Assembly (NCBI RefSeq): GCF_027364955.1
Contig: NZ_DAHXOI010000001.1
Coordinates: 332,995 to 396,994 of the forward strand
DNA from: Ferrimicrobium sp.
Lineage (GTDB): Bacteria; Actinomycetota; Acidimicrobiia; Acidimicrobiales; Acidimicrobiaceae
DNA length: 64,000 nucleotides
Direction: 5' to 3'
Shown here in pieces: positions 24,864 through 33,877 of the stretch. Every line of letters begins with the position of its first letter. Position 1 is the first letter of the stretch. The position numbers were made by a program, and so were the translations under genes. The notes beneath the pieces are model-generated. The model had not been told where the DNA came from. It was given only the letters and a program-made list of their open reading frames with translations, and made no database searches.

Positions 24864-26114
24864 CTATGGCGTCGGTCTGGCGACGGGGTTGTGTCGGAGA
24901 CGCATAATGCCGACGACGCCGACAAAGATGGCGAAGAGCAGGATCACCGGGGCGAGCACCGTACCCATCATGAATCGATAGGTGGTGGCGGCGGCGATGA
25001 CGCCAAGGATGAGTGGTGCGATGATACCAACGAAGTTGGAGGAACCCATCAACAAAGAGTTTGCACGGGGTAGCTGATCTGGTGGTAAAGAACTCGCCAG
25101 CGCCGAAAGTGCGAGGGGGAAGATCAAACCATGCGGGATGCCGAGGATGATCATTCCTACCAGAAAGAGAGTGAATGAGTGGCCGGCAACGATAAAGGTA
25201 AGACCGGTGATGGTCATGATCCCCGATGCCGCATAGGCCAATCCCTTGTGGTAGATGGGGGATCGCCAAGCGACAAGTCCACGGGAGCCGAGCGAGAAAA
25301 TAAAAAAGACAGTGAAGGCGAGCTGGGCTTGGGCCGCAGTGGCCCGATCGGTCACGCGGGCAACCTCGGCGCCAAAGACGGTGAGGGCTGCAAAGGGCAC
25401 GGCGTACATGAGTTGTGCGAGAAGGGCTTTGACGACCTCTGGAGTCTGGAGTAGTCGCACTCGCTCAGTATCGGCGGCAGGTGTGATGGACGGCTCTCCT
25501 GCAGCACTCGCGCGCGCAGCGGCAGCGATTGCTTCTCGACGTCGCGACATCATAATGCCGAGGGCAAGGAGCGGAAGAATGGCAAAGGCTAAGAACGGCC
25601 AACGAACATCTTGGTGGGTAGCATCGAGGAGGCCAGCCTCAAGAAGCGGTCCAATCGCGAGCGAGATGCTCAAGACTAGCGTGTAGATTGCGAGAATTCG
25701 TTGAGGATTCGAGGAGGTTTCACCCGCGGCAAGCTGCACTGAGCCGGCAAGCCCCGGCATTCCTAGACCTCCGCCAATGCCGAGGAGTATGGATGCGAAT
25801 GCCGTGAGGTAGATTGAGTGGCTCACACCGATGATGACCAAGCCGAGAACGAGGGTAACAAGCGAGATTGCCACCGCGCGTTCGAGTTGCGCTGGCTTGA
25901 GGCGCGCACTGATCATGAGGGTGACGAGTACGAGAACAATACCGGAGAGCGCTGAGATCACGCCGATGGTTCCTGCTCCATAGCCAAGATCCTCTTTGAT
26001 GATCAGCGCAAGGGTCGTGAGTGCCATGTTCTGGGCACCACGATAGAATCCCGCCACGGTATAGAGTCCAAAGACACTGTGAGGAAACGATCGAAGCCGC
26101 GACCGTTGTTGCAT
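24864..26114 (-). CDS. MFS transporter, candidate benzoate/aromatic acid carrier
   Basis: This 416-residue major-facilitator protein has about 12 hydrophobic segments and a central cytoplasmic loop (RRREAIAAAARASAAGEP). The cytoplasmic loop after TM2 has MISARLKPAQLERAV, a degenerate version of the usual G-x-x-x-D-R motif. It is transcribed in the same direction as boxR and bclA, 186 nt upstream of boxR, so aromatic acid uptake is a reasonable inference. The sequence does not closely match the AAHS (BenK/PcaK) pattern, so an efflux or other substrate remains possible. The next gene upstream is a tRNA on the opposite strand. Confidence 0.8.
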   Translation of the reverse strand: MQQRSRLRSFPHSVFGLYTVAGFYRGAQNMALTTLALIIKEDLGYGAGTIGVISALSGIVLVLVTLMISARLKPAQLERAVAISLVTLVLGLVIIGVSHSIYLTAFASILLGIGGGLGMPGLAGSVQLAAGETSSNPQRILAIYTLVLSISLAIGPLLEAGLLDATHQDVRWPFLAFAILPLLALGIMMSRRREAIAAAARASAAGEPSITPAADTERVRLLQTPEVVKALLAQLMYAVPFAALTVFGAEVARVTDRATAAQAQLAFTVFFIFSLGSRGLVAWRSPIYHKGLAYAASGIMTITGLTFIVAGHSFTLFLVGMIILGIPHGLIFPLALSALASSLPPDQLPRANSLLMGSSNFVGIIAPLILGVIAAATTYRFMMGTVLAPVILLFAIFVGVVGIMRLRHNPVARPTP

Positions 26115-26245
26115 GTGCGCTTCCCTCTACCTCCGCGTGAGTAAAAGACTGTGGTTGCGTGCGGAGGAATACTCCCTCCACTCTAGTTGACAGAGTGGCG
26201 CTCGATTGCCGCTGATCGCGTCGACGGCTTTACACTTTACTGAGT

Positions 26246-26318
26246 GCCCCTGTAGCTCAGCGGATAGAGCAGCTGCCTTCTAAGCAGTCGGTCGTAGGTT
26301 CGAGTCCTACCGGGGGCG
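26246..26318 (+). tRNA. tRNA-Arg (anticodon TCT)
   Basis: A complete cloverleaf can be drawn. The acceptor arms GCCCCTG/CGGGGGC pair over seven positions with one G-T. The D-arm is GCTC/GAGC and the anticodon stem GCTGC/GCAGT with loop CTTCTAA, giving anticodon TCT (reads AGA). The T-arm is GTAGG-TTCGAGT-CCTAC and the discriminator is G. CCA is not encoded. The gene is intact, and I saw no duplicated 3' end indicating an integrated element. Confidence 0.95.
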
Positions 26319-26764
26319 CTGCGCAGGACGCATCGACCTTCGCCGGCGGCCCAGATGCGACATCAGAGAGCGTCTTAGGCGCGGTCCCTCATCCCTCGCT
26401 CCTGTGGAGGCCGATACAACTGACGGTGTAGTCGATGAAGGTGCGGTGATCTACTGATGATGGGTGAGAATGTGCTGCGTCATCGAGACCGCCGAAACCC
26501 TCGGAGGCGCTAGGCAAACCGTGAGAAGGTAGGACCTAGAACGTTCTCTCGAGCCAACAGACGGCACACCCGGATGCAACCGCCGTTATGGCTTGACCAC
26601 AACCATGCGGTGTGGGTCCGGTTGAACCGCAAACCTAGGTGAGTAGTCTCGTGTACGTTCCATGGAACGGTTGACGGATAGACGGCTCTTCCGGGTTCGT
26701 GGACTCCTCGGGAGTACGAAGGACTAGCTTGTGGCTAGGCAATCACAGGCGCACGTGGGCGTAC
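26319..26764. other. 446-nt region downstream of tRNA-Arg with hairpins, no protein gene
   Basis: No open frame with ribosome binding site or familiar sequence is present. Symmetric elements include a perfect 14-bp palindrome CGTTCCATGGAACG (26656-26669), CTAGG/CCTAG arms around 26511-26538, and several G/C-rich short stems. I compared it by eye with tmRNA, RNase P RNA, 6S RNA and SRP RNA signatures and found none. It may be an undescribed RNA or decayed sequence. Confidence 0.4.
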
Positions 26765-27148
26765 TCATCCGAGGTGAACCTCGCCAATAGCTTCGAGTGC
26801 TGCATATAACAATTTGGTGACCGGCTCGGTGATCTCTGGGCGGTCAGGTAGAAGCTCCGCAGGGGCTGGGACACTGATGCGCGTGCCTGCGGGCGTGGCA
26901 TCGAGGACGACATTACACGGGAGTAGGAGCGCGACGGACCGGTCGGCCGTCAAGGCATCGTAAGCGAACTGCGGATTACAGGCACCGAGGATTTTGAGGT
27001 TGCCGACTGAGCGACTCAGCTTCGACGCCAGAGTAGCGCCTAGGTCGATCTCGCTGAGAATGCCAAAGCCGACGGCACCGAGTTCGGTCCGGATCATCGC
27101 TTCGGCTTCTGGCAGGCTTCTGGTGGTCTCTACTGAGAGTGATTGCAT
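26765..27148 (-). CDS. DUF302 domain protein
   Basis: This 127-residue protein matches the DUF302 pattern: N-terminal strand followed by L-x-E-A-E-x-x-I-R-x-E-L-x-x-x-G-F-G-I-L-S-E-I-D-L, then ILGACNPQFAYDALTADRSVALLLPCNVVLDA. DUF302 proteins are small alpha/beta domains with unknown biochemical role, sometimes found with sulfur or metal-stress genes. The conserved C in GACNP and the LLPCNV cysteine are both present. It is the last of a minus-strand run with the DUF3054 gene upstream (93-nt gap). Confidence 0.85.
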   Translation of the reverse strand: MQSLSVETTRSLPEAEAMIRTELGAVGFGILSEIDLGATLASKLSRSVGNLKILGACNPQFAYDALTADRSVALLLPCNVVLDATPAGTRISVPAPAELLPDRPEITEPVTKLLYAALEAIGEVHLG

Positions 27149-27241
27149 CGCTTCCCTCCGTTGTCGATAGGTTTGCCTTCACCTTGCATGCTAGCCATGG
27201 AGATCGTTACGAGTTGTGGCAGCAACAGGAGGGATCCTCAG

Positions 27242-27640
27242 TCAGTGGGGCGCCCGATCTCGCCAGCCGAGGCCCACTCGTGCAATGATTCGCCAACCGA
27301 GTTCAGTAAGTGCAAAGAAACCCAGCGAGACAAAGATGAAGGGAACGGCGATCCCCTGGCCTGTGATGACCCGTAGAACCATGCCGACCGCAACCGTGGC
27401 TAGCCACACGAGTATCGCTGATCGGGTCAACGGGTTTTGCCACTGACGAGTTCCCAGCCAGCCGACCATGACACCAGTGGCGAATGGCCATGATGTTTTG
27501 ATGAGACCGTGCAGGTTGTCGACGTGCCCGTGAACGTCTCGCCCGATTGCCACGAAGACCACGACCGCGATGAGGTCGAGCAGGATGTACAGTCCGCCGT
27601 GAAGAGAACGCGGTGGGGAAGATCGGCCGGTTTGCCCCAT
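27242..27640 (-). CDS. DUF3054 family membrane protein
   Basis: This 132-residue protein has four hydrophobic segments: LLDLIAVVVFVAIGRDVHGH, a WPFATGVMVGWLG segment, LVWLATVAVGMVLRVITGQGIAVPF (outlined), and FIFVSLGFFALTELGWR. That is the DUF3054 layout common in Actinobacteria, of unknown function. The ATG at 27640 overlaps the stop of the thioesterase gene (TAATG), so I choose it over a longer in-frame start at 27763, which would overlap the upstream gene by 120 nt. Confidence 0.88.
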   Translation of the reverse strand: MGQTGRSSPPRSLHGGLYILLDLIAVVVFVAIGRDVHGHVDNLHGLIKTSWPFATGVMVGWLGTRQWQNPLTRSAILVWLATVAVGMVLRVITGQGIAVPFIFVSLGFFALTELGWRIIARVGLGWRDRAPH

Positions 27641-28416
27641 TACGATCCGATCCGTTGTTCCATGACCGAAGGCTCTTGCCGCTGTAACTCGACGACAGAG
27701 GCGACGCCTCCGCTCTGTGAAAGCCGAAGGGTCATGGATCCGCCACTGGTCCACAGGCTCCAATCTGCGGGATCTGGGAGTTCGAGACCATGATGGAACT
27801 CGATGACGAAGGATTCATACTGGATGAGTGGGGAGTCCGCCCCGCGTAGCGAGGGTGCGAGCAGCTCCTCTGCGAGCGCAAGATGGACGGCATTGTTCAC
27901 GTGGCCGACGATATCGAGATCACTATAGCGCAGAGGGATACTGCCGGTGCTGGCAGGTTCGTCCTCGGGAAGGGAAAGCATAAAACGCGGTTTAACCGTC
28001 CTTCCCATTGCCGAGGGTCCGAAGACGGATAAAAAACCTTCGGGAAGTGATCGGGGAAAGCCGGTATCCGGGGCTACGTTGACCCAGAGCGCTTTGGCCT
28101 GTGCGACGAGCTGATCGTGGCGATAGAGGTCAGTGCGTCGCTCGGCCCACGCCCGCCCAATCCCTGAGCACCAGGTGCGCGAGACGATCGAGTCGAGATA
28201 ACCGGGCCAGACGCGGAGTTCAACGGATTGGTTGCGCAGAATCCAGAGGCCCTTGTCTGGTGCCGGTGAAGCTTCATTGTCCAGCGTGGCGACGTTATGG
28301 AGAATTCGAGCGATGCCATCAAGGCGGAGACGACCCGTTGGGTCGCAGTCCGACAGCAGGTTGCAGTGCTCACTGACAAAGACGCGACCTTGCTGAGGTT
28401 CTGGAATGAAGTCCAC
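27640..28416 (-). CDS. Acyl-ACP/acyl-CoA thioesterase family protein
   Basis: This 258-residue double-hotdog protein is related to the plant-type FatA/FatB and actinobacterial acyl-ACP thioesterases, which release free fatty acids. The first hotdog carries DPTGRLRLDGIARILHNVAT (outlined). The second carries the active-site region RYSDLDIVGHVNNAVHLALAEE, with the Asn/His pair. The gene is 48 nt downstream of an acyl-CoA synthetase gene and translationally coupled to the DUF3054 gene, so the three likely form an operon. The start is GTG 28416 with AAAGGA immediately upstream, at unusually short spacing. Confidence 0.85.
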   Translation of the reverse strand: MDFIPEPQQGRVFVSEHCNLLSDCDPTGRLRLDGIARILHNVATLDNEASPAPDKGLWILRNQSVELRVWPGYLDSIVSRTWCSGIGRAWAERRTDLYRHDQLVAQAKALWVNVAPDTGFPRSLPEGFLSVFGPSAMGRTVKPRFMLSLPEDEPASTGSIPLRYSDLDIVGHVNNAVHLALAEELLAPSLRGADSPLIQYESFVIEFHHGLELPDPADWSLWTSGGSMTLRLSQSGGVASVVELQRQEPSVMEQRIGS

Positions 28417-28464
28417 TCCTTTAACCCTAATGTGAAGGCAACCGCCGGAAACCGCTGCGCACCA

Positions 28465-30063
28465 TCAGGTTTCTCGGCTAAAGCGCGCCCGGAGCACTTT
28501 CTTGTCAAACTTGCCTACGGAGGTTCGAGGGACTTCGTCGATGATCTCAATGCGATCGGGCAGTTGCCACTTCGGGAATCCGAGGCCGAGTAAGTAGGCC
28601 TGGATCTCTTCGAGCGTGATCGTTTCGTGTGGTTTTGGCACCACCGTGGCAAGGGGGCGTTCTTGCCACTTTGCATCGGGGACGGCGATGACGGCTGCCT
28701 CGAGGATCTTGGGGTGTCCCATCAGCGCTCCCTCCAGCGCCACTGAGGATATCCACTCCCCACCGGATTTGATGAGATCCTTCGTGCGATCCACCAGTTC
28801 GATCACGCCAGACGGGTGGAGAACTCCTACATCGCCGGTGCGGAACCAACCCTCGACTTCGAACGATTCAGCACCGTGTCCACCCATGTAGGAGTCCAGC
28901 ACCCATGGTCCTCGAACGTAGATGTCACCCATGCTCTTGCCATCGTGCGGCACCGATTGGTGGTCATCTCCGAGCAGCGTCGTCGCTATGCCTGTCACCG
29001 GTACACCTGCCTTCGAGACATAGTCAACCTGGGTTTCTATGGCTGCATTGAGCAAGGCGTGTGGTAACCGAGTCGTGGTTGCGATCGGGGAGGTCTCCGT
29101 CATACCCCATGCCTGGAGCAGGCGTACATCGTACTCCTCAAGATAGGACTTGATGATGGCGTACGGCGGCTGAGAGCCGCCACACAGCAGCTCCTTCAAC
29201 CCGTCAAGCCTCTCGGAACTTCGATGTAACTCATCGAGTACAGCAATCCAGATGGTCGGCACGCCCGCGGCTTTGGTGACCTGCTCCTCGTTGATGAGCT
29301 TGATGACCATCTTTGGGTCAAATGAGGGGGTTGGGAAGACGATCTTTGAGCCGGCGGCGACTGCACCAAATGGGAGTCCCCAGGCATAGACGTGAAACAT
29401 TGGCACAATCGGCATCACACATTCACCCGTAGAGAGGGCTGGTCCGTTGCCTGAGCAGACGGTAAGTGTGTGCAGGTAGGTGGAGCGGTGGGTGGCGAGT
29501 ACTCCCTTGGGGCGACCGGTAGTACCCGAGGTATAGCAGATCCCAAACGGCGAAGTCTCTGGGATACTCCGTTCGCCTAGGAAGGGGGTTGCATCACTGA
29601 GCAGCGCTTCATAGGAGAGCATGGAGGAGGGGATGGCAGTGGTGTCGTCCCCGAAGACGATGATGTGGCGCAGCCCAGGGCAATGCACCCTAAGCCGCTC
29701 GGCGATCTCTACGAGGTCTGCTGGGATGATGAGGGCCTCATCATCGGCATCGTTGAGGATGAAGACGAGATCATCGAAACTCAGTCGCGCGTTCACGGTG
29801 TGAAGGACGCGACCTGAACAGGGAATAGCGAAGTAACATTCGAGATGTTCGAAGCTATTCCAGGCCATGGTTGCGACGCGTGCGTGCTCGGAGAGCGCAA
29901 GGCCATCGAGCGCTGTGATCAGCTGGCGTACTCGATGGGTGAAGTCTGCGTAAGTGTAGCGATGCTGGGATTGATGATCCCGTTGGGTGATGATCTGGAC
30001 GTCTCGGTAGGACTGCTCAGCGTTACGGAACAGCATCCAACTGTTCAGATCCACATCCATCAT
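28465..30063 (-). CDS. Fatty acyl-CoA synthetase (class I adenylate-forming)
   Basis: This 532-residue acid-CoA ligase has CYTSGTTGRPKGVLATHRS (AMP-binding), QAWGMTETSPIA, WFRTGDVGVLHPSGVIELVDRTKDLIKSGGEWIS (outlined), and the C-terminal catalytic lysine in PRTSVGKFDKK. It resembles medium/long-chain fatty-acid CoA ligases of the ALKK type. With the thioesterase immediately downstream, the pair could interconvert acyl-ACP, free acid and acyl-CoA. A weak GGGGGAA precedes ATG 30063; MM at the start leaves a 3-nt ambiguity. The exact chain length cannot be read from sequence. Confidence 0.9.
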   Translation of the reverse strand: MMDVDLNSWMLFRNAEQSYRDVQIITQRDHQSQHRYTYADFTHRVRQLITALDGLALSEHARVATMAWNSFEHLECYFAIPCSGRVLHTVNARLSFDDLVFILNDADDEALIIPADLVEIAERLRVHCPGLRHIIVFGDDTTAIPSSMLSYEALLSDATPFLGERSIPETSPFGICYTSGTTGRPKGVLATHRSTYLHTLTVCSGNGPALSTGECVMPIVPMFHVYAWGLPFGAVAAGSKIVFPTPSFDPKMVIKLINEEQVTKAAGVPTIWIAVLDELHRSSERLDGLKELLCGGSQPPYAIIKSYLEEYDVRLLQAWGMTETSPIATTTRLPHALLNAAIETQVDYVSKAGVPVTGIATTLLGDDHQSVPHDGKSMGDIYVRGPWVLDSYMGGHGAESFEVEGWFRTGDVGVLHPSGVIELVDRTKDLIKSGGEWISSVALEGALMGHPKILEAAVIAVPDAKWQERPLATVVPKPHETITLEEIQAYLLGLGFPKWQLPDRIEIIDEVPRTSVGKFDKKVLRARFSRET

Positions 30064-30146
30064 GGCGGTTCCCCCTCGTGTGCTCGTGTTGTGACCACTC
30101 TAGCAAATTCTTGGTCGCAGAAAATGTCGGAGCGGGCAAATCCGAG

Positions 30147-30431
30147 TCACAGCACGAACTGCACGCGGGCAACCTCATCAATCATCGGTGCTAATTCCGC
30201 ACGGATCTGATTGTGCTTGGGATCTTCGTCGTAGCCTCGATAGCTGTCGACATCGATAAAATCGGCCACGACCGCCAGCGTCCAGTTGCCGGGTCGGAGA
30301 CCGGCATCGAGAGCGGCGGTGTAGGAGAGCGTGCCGGGGCAGTTCAACGTATACAGGCGCGCGACAAGAGTGTCGAGCAGAGAGGTGTCGTGGCCGGGTT
30401 TCATCTTCATCATGACGACATTGCGGATCAT
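30147..30431 (-). CDS. Dabb (stress-responsive A/B barrel) domain protein
   Basis: This 94-residue protein has the ferredoxin-like dimeric A/B barrel pattern: IRNVVMMKMKPGHD at the start, a middle NWTLAVVADFIDVDSYRGYDEDPKHNQ (outlined) and IDEVARVQFVL at the end. The family is broad, and members include heme- or polyketide-related enzymes and proteins of unknown role. It lies 83 nt upstream of the acyl-CoA synthetase gene on the same strand and may share its transcript. No specific activity can be inferred. Confidence 0.88.
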   Translation of the reverse strand: MIRNVVMMKMKPGHDTSLLDTLVARLYTLNCPGTLSYTAALDAGLRPGNWTLAVVADFIDVDSYRGYDEDPKHNQIRAELAPMIDEVARVQFVL

Positions 30432-30766
30432 GCCATGACTGTAGCCGTCCCGACCGACTTCTCGGCTAGCACCAGGAGGTAGCCACGTTCATCGTCGGAG
30501 CTGCTCAATCAGTGAACGCGATTGTGGTAGATCTGTACAGCCACTCCTGGTGTTGCGGCATCAGAGTCAGACAAAGTTCGACAGGTGCGCGAAGATGGCG
30601 CATCCTCGTCCTCCTAGATACCCGCTTGGGGCTGTGCTCGCCGCATGGACTAGCACAGCCGCTGCTCACGGCATCGATGACGAGAGGACGGACGTATCTG
30701 ACCGGTCCCCACCTGCGTAATGACGAAGCGAGCCAAGAGGTAACGTTGCCGGTTGCACTGATCGTC
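30432..30766. other. Intergenic region (335 nt) with a 9-bp stem hairpin
   Basis: No gene is seen. GGCTGTGCT (30630-30638) and AGCACAGCC (30652-30660) are perfect inverted arms with a 13-nt loop, downstream of the minus-strand efflux pump. This hairpin is a possible factor-independent terminator without a T-tract. Confidence 0.5.
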
Positions 30767-32227
30767 TTAGAGGATGAGCGCTTCGCCACCTGTCGTCTCA
30801 TCAGCTGGATTCTTAAAACGGGTCACAACAGTCGTCGCGATCAAGAAGGCCACGAACCCAAAGACGGAGGCAAGGCGGAAACTCATTGCCCAGCCGTGGG
30901 TCTCGGAGATCAACCCCACCACTGCTGGGCTGATTTGATGGTGGATGATAGCGCTATGGAGCGAACTCGCGCGGCGTCGGGCAGCCGAGACGGCGATGGT
31001 GACGAGTACCGCGAGCCCGATGGTACCCCCCACCTGTTGACCAACGTTCACCAGTGCTGATGCCATGCCAGCCTCGTTTGGATTGACACCATGGGTCGCA
31101 GTGGGGAAGATGGAGACGAAGGAGAGGCCCGAGCCAGCGGACATAATCAAGAGGGGTATCAGGATCTGTAGGTAGCTACTGTGCGGTCCGATGAATGAGA
31201 GGAGAAACATCGCAATGGTGATGGCAAGACCACCAAGCATCATGAATATCTTGGGACCGACACGGTGGAGCGATCGAGCGGCTACTTGGGCAAAGAACAC
31301 GATGCCAAGGGTCATCGGAAGAAAAGCAAAGCCGGTCTTCGTCGGTGAATATCCCATCACCTCTTGCATGTACTGGGTCAAGAAGAAGAAGATGCTGTAC
31401 ATGCCGGCCATCACAAACAGAATCATGCCAATGGCGCCGGCGCGGTCACGGCTCTTCAGGATGGCGAAGTTAATGATCGGCGCGGTGACATGGAGCTCGA
31501 AGAGGACAAAGATGATTAGCAGTGCAACACCAACGAGCGCAGGTACCAGTGTCGAGGCGGTTGTCCAGGTGTGCGAGGATGCGTTGATAATGCCATAGAC
31601 CAGGCTGGCAAGCCCTGCGGTACCGATGATCGCGCCACCGACATCGATGCGCGTTCGAACCTTCGTGCTCTCTTGGAGCACACGGGGGGCGGCAAAGGCG
31701 AGGAGGATGGCGATTGGGGTGTTGACAAAGAAGACCCATCTCCATGAGACGTATTGGGTGAGCACGCCACCGAGCAGTAAACCAAGTGCGACACCCGCGA
31801 CTGAGACGGCCGAGTAGATCGCGAAGGCACGTCCTCGCTCCTTGGGCTCGACAAAGTTGGTGGAGATCAGGGCTAAGGCGGTTGGTGATGCGATTGCGGC
31901 TCCGATTCCTTGGAGTGCACGGCCCGTCAGTAGCCAACTCGAGGTCGTGGCGAGCCCTCCAAAAAGGGACGCCCCAGCAAAGAGAAGCGTTCCAATCGTA
32001 AACATCTTGCGACGGCCAAAGATGTCACCGGAGCGACCTCCAAGGAGAAGGAGCCCACCAAAGACCAGGGTGTACGCGTTGACAACCCAGGCCAGTGATG
32101 ATGGTGAAAAATGCAGAGCGGTATGGATTGAGGGAAGCGCGACGTTGACGATCGTGAGATCAAGTGTGATCATCAACTGAGCGCCTGCAACCACCGCGAT
32201 GGCAAGGTTGGTGCTACGACGTGACAT
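30767..32227 (-). CDS. MFS multidrug efflux transporter, DHA2 (EmrB/QacA) type
   Basis: This 486-residue protein has about 14 hydrophobic segments, the DHA2 number. The N-terminal motif D-x-T-I-V-N-V-A-L-P-x-I is present (TLDLTIVNVALPSI), as are GGRSGDIFGRRKMF (motif A) and the drug-antiporter motif C region GVALGLLLGGVLTQYVSWRW. It probably exports lipophilic compounds using proton motive force. The ribosome binding site AAAGGGG is 4 nt before ATG 32227. A dyad at 32273-32293 may be an operator, but no regulator gene is adjacent. Confidence 0.9.
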   Translation of the reverse strand: MSRRSTNLAIAVVAGAQLMITLDLTIVNVALPSIHTALHFSPSSLAWVVNAYTLVFGGLLLLGGRSGDIFGRRKMFTIGTLLFAGASLFGGLATTSSWLLTGRALQGIGAAIASPTALALISTNFVEPKERGRAFAIYSAVSVAGVALGLLLGGVLTQYVSWRWVFFVNTPIAILLAFAAPRVLQESTKVRTRIDVGGAIIGTAGLASLVYGIINASSHTWTTASTLVPALVGVALLIIFVLFELHVTAPIINFAILKSRDRAGAIGMILFVMAGMYSIFFFLTQYMQEVMGYSPTKTGFAFLPMTLGIVFFAQVAARSLHRVGPKIFMMLGGLAITIAMFLLSFIGPHSSYLQILIPLLIMSAGSGLSFVSIFPTATHGVNPNEAGMASALVNVGQQVGGTIGLAVLVTIAVSAARRRASSLHSAIIHHQISPAVVGLISETHGWAMSFRLASVFGFVAFLIATTVVTRFKNPADETTGGEALIL

Positions 32228-32557
32228 GGTACCCCTTTTCAGATGGTAGATGGAACTCCTTGAGATAACAGGGAGGAATGAGCTTTATTCCTCGAAATAG
32301 TTTACAATCATTAACAAATATTCCGGCTACACCCCTGTCGGGGAACGGTCGTCTCCGAAGCCATCGCCTGCGTTAGGGCAACTCCATCGCAACTAGTATC
32401 GTGTATCGTCGAAGAACGATTATAAGGCAAGGTTGGGATCGTTCAGTGCATCCGCGTGACCGTGGTCGTTGCAGGGTAGTGGAGTGTGCCTGGTTTGCCA
32501 GAGGTTGGGACCCGGGTAGGGTCGATGGGCGTTGGGTGGAGGTAAGGAGGTGTGTTG
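32228..32557. other. Divergent intergenic region (330 nt) between efflux pump and ArsB-like carrier
   Basis: No gene is seen. An AT-rich stretch at about 32281-32325 should hold promoters. It includes TTTACAATCATTAACAAATATT and the GAGGAAT...ATTCCTC dyad annotated separately. Confidence 0.5.
32273..32293. promoter_or_regulatory. Inverted repeat GAGGAAT-N7-ATTCCTC, candidate operator
   Basis: The arms 32273-32279 and 32287-32293 are perfect, separated by GAGCTTT, and lie 46 nt upstream of the efflux-pump start. The size and position fit a TetR/MarR-type operator. No regulator of those families is encoded in the window near it. Confidence 0.4.
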
Positions 32558-33871
32558 GTGACGTTGCACGGCGATATCTTGACGTTTTTGGCTGTCCTTC
32601 TCTTCCTCGTGACCCTGGTGCTGGTCATTTGGCAGCCGCGTGGACTGTCGATCGGGGTCTCAGCACTCGGCGGTGCCATTGTTGCGCTCGCCATCGGGGT
32701 TGATCAGCTCGCCAATGTGGTGACGGTCTGGGGGATCGTCTGGAACGCCACTATCACCTTTGTGGCAGTGATCATCATCTCGCTGATCCTTGACCGTATC
32801 GGGTTTTTTGAGTGGGCTGCGCTCCACGTGCTTGTTCTGGCCCGAGGCAGCGCCCTCCGCGCTTTTGTCTACTTGCTAATCCTTGGCGCTATTGTTGCCT
32901 CTGTCTTTGCCAACGATGGAGCGGCGCTCATCCTCACCCCGATCGTCTACCAGCAGACTCGTGTCCTTGGTTTCGATCGCCGCCGGGCGCTCCCCTTCGT
33001 GATGGCGGCGGGTTTTATCGCGGATACCACCAGTCTTCCTCTGGTGGTGTCGAACCTCGTCAACATCGTTACCGCGAATATTTTTCACATTGGCTTTCTT
33101 ACCTACGCGTCGAGAATGGCACCGATTGATGTCGTCTCTTTTTTGGCGAGTCTGGGCGTTTTACTGGTGTATTATCGTCGGTCGCTTCCACGTAGCTACG
33201 ATCCAGCGTCACTCGAGACTCCAAAATCAGCTCTTCGCGATATCCAGTTGTTTCGACTGGGTTGGGCCGTGCTCGGCGCGCTGTTGGCGGGCTATCTACT
33301 CTCCGAGCCGTTTCACTTTCCAGTGTCGGTGCCAGCCTCCGTTGCTGCGCTCATCTTCTTGTTGGCGGCAAGCCAATCAAGTGCACTGTCGAGCCGAATG
33401 ATCCTTCGCGAGGCACCGTGGAGGATTGTCGTCTTTTCGGTGGGCATGTACCTGGTGGTCTATGGTCTGTTCAATGCTGGCCTCACCGTGTACTTGTCGC
33501 GTGGACTGGCCGACGCGAGTCATCATGGGGTACTGGCGACGGCGCTGGTTGGCGGGTTTGGCGCTGGCATCCTCTCGGCCATCATGAACAACATGCCGAC
33601 GACGCTGATTGGGGCATTGAGTATCAAGGGCGCTCACTTGGCTGGCATCTCGCACAATATTGCCGTCTATGCGCTCGTCGTTGGGGCTGATATTGGACCA
33701 AAATTCACCCCCATCGGGTCGCTAGCGACACTGCTTTGGCTTCACGTGCTCGACACAAAAGGTATCAAGATCACGTGGGGACAGTATTTCCGTCAAGGAA
33801 TCGTACTTGCTGCGCCAGTTCTCGCGATCACCTTGATCGCTCTGGCTGGCTGGGTGACACTGTTGCACTAA
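32558..33871 (+). CDS. ArsB/NhaD-family (ion transporter superfamily) membrane protein
   Basis: This 437-residue membrane protein has about 11-12 hydrophobic segments and ArsB-like hallmarks: VFANDGAALILTPIVY (about residue 115), AAGFIADTTSLPLVVSNLVNIV, and a late NNMPTTL...GADIGPKFTPIGSLATLLW. ArsB exports arsenite/antimonite; related proteins carry other anions. The start is GTG 32558, 7 nt after AAGGAGG; the in-frame GTG at 32552 is too close to that site. An ArsR-family regulator gene lies convergently 6 nt beyond the stop, which supports a metalloid role without proving it. Confidence 0.85.
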   Translation: MTLHGDILTFLAVLLFLVTLVLVIWQPRGLSIGVSALGGAIVALAIGVDQLANVVTVWGIVWNATITFVAVIIISLILDRIGFFEWAALHVLVLARGSALRAFVYLLILGAIVASVFANDGAALILTPIVYQQTRVLGFDRRRALPFVMAAGFIADTTSLPLVVSNLVNIVTANIFHIGFLTYASRMAPIDVVSFLASLGVLLVYYRRSLPRSYDPASLETPKSALRDIQLFRLGWAVLGALLAGYLLSEPFHFPVSVPASVAALIFLLAASQSSALSSRMILREAPWRIVVFSVGMYLVVYGLFNAGLTVYLSRGLADASHHGVLATALVGGFGAGILSAIMNNMPTTLIGALSIKGAHLAGISHNIAVYALVVGADIGPKFTPIGSLATLLWLHVLDTKGIKITWGQYFRQGIVLAAPVLAITLIALAGWVTLLH

Positions 33872-33877
33872 GGGCGG

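Noticed and set aside
26319..26764. Candidate tmRNA, RNase P RNA, 6S or SRP RNA
   Set aside because: None of the conserved signature sequences of these RNAs could be found by eye.
26246..26764. Possible integrated element at tRNA-Arg
   Set aside because: I found no duplicated tRNA 3' end and no integrase gene.
30512..31060. 182-codon plus-strand frame overlapping the efflux-pump gene
   Set aside because: Half of it is antisense to the conserved transporter and the rest has no ribosome binding site or familiar sequence.
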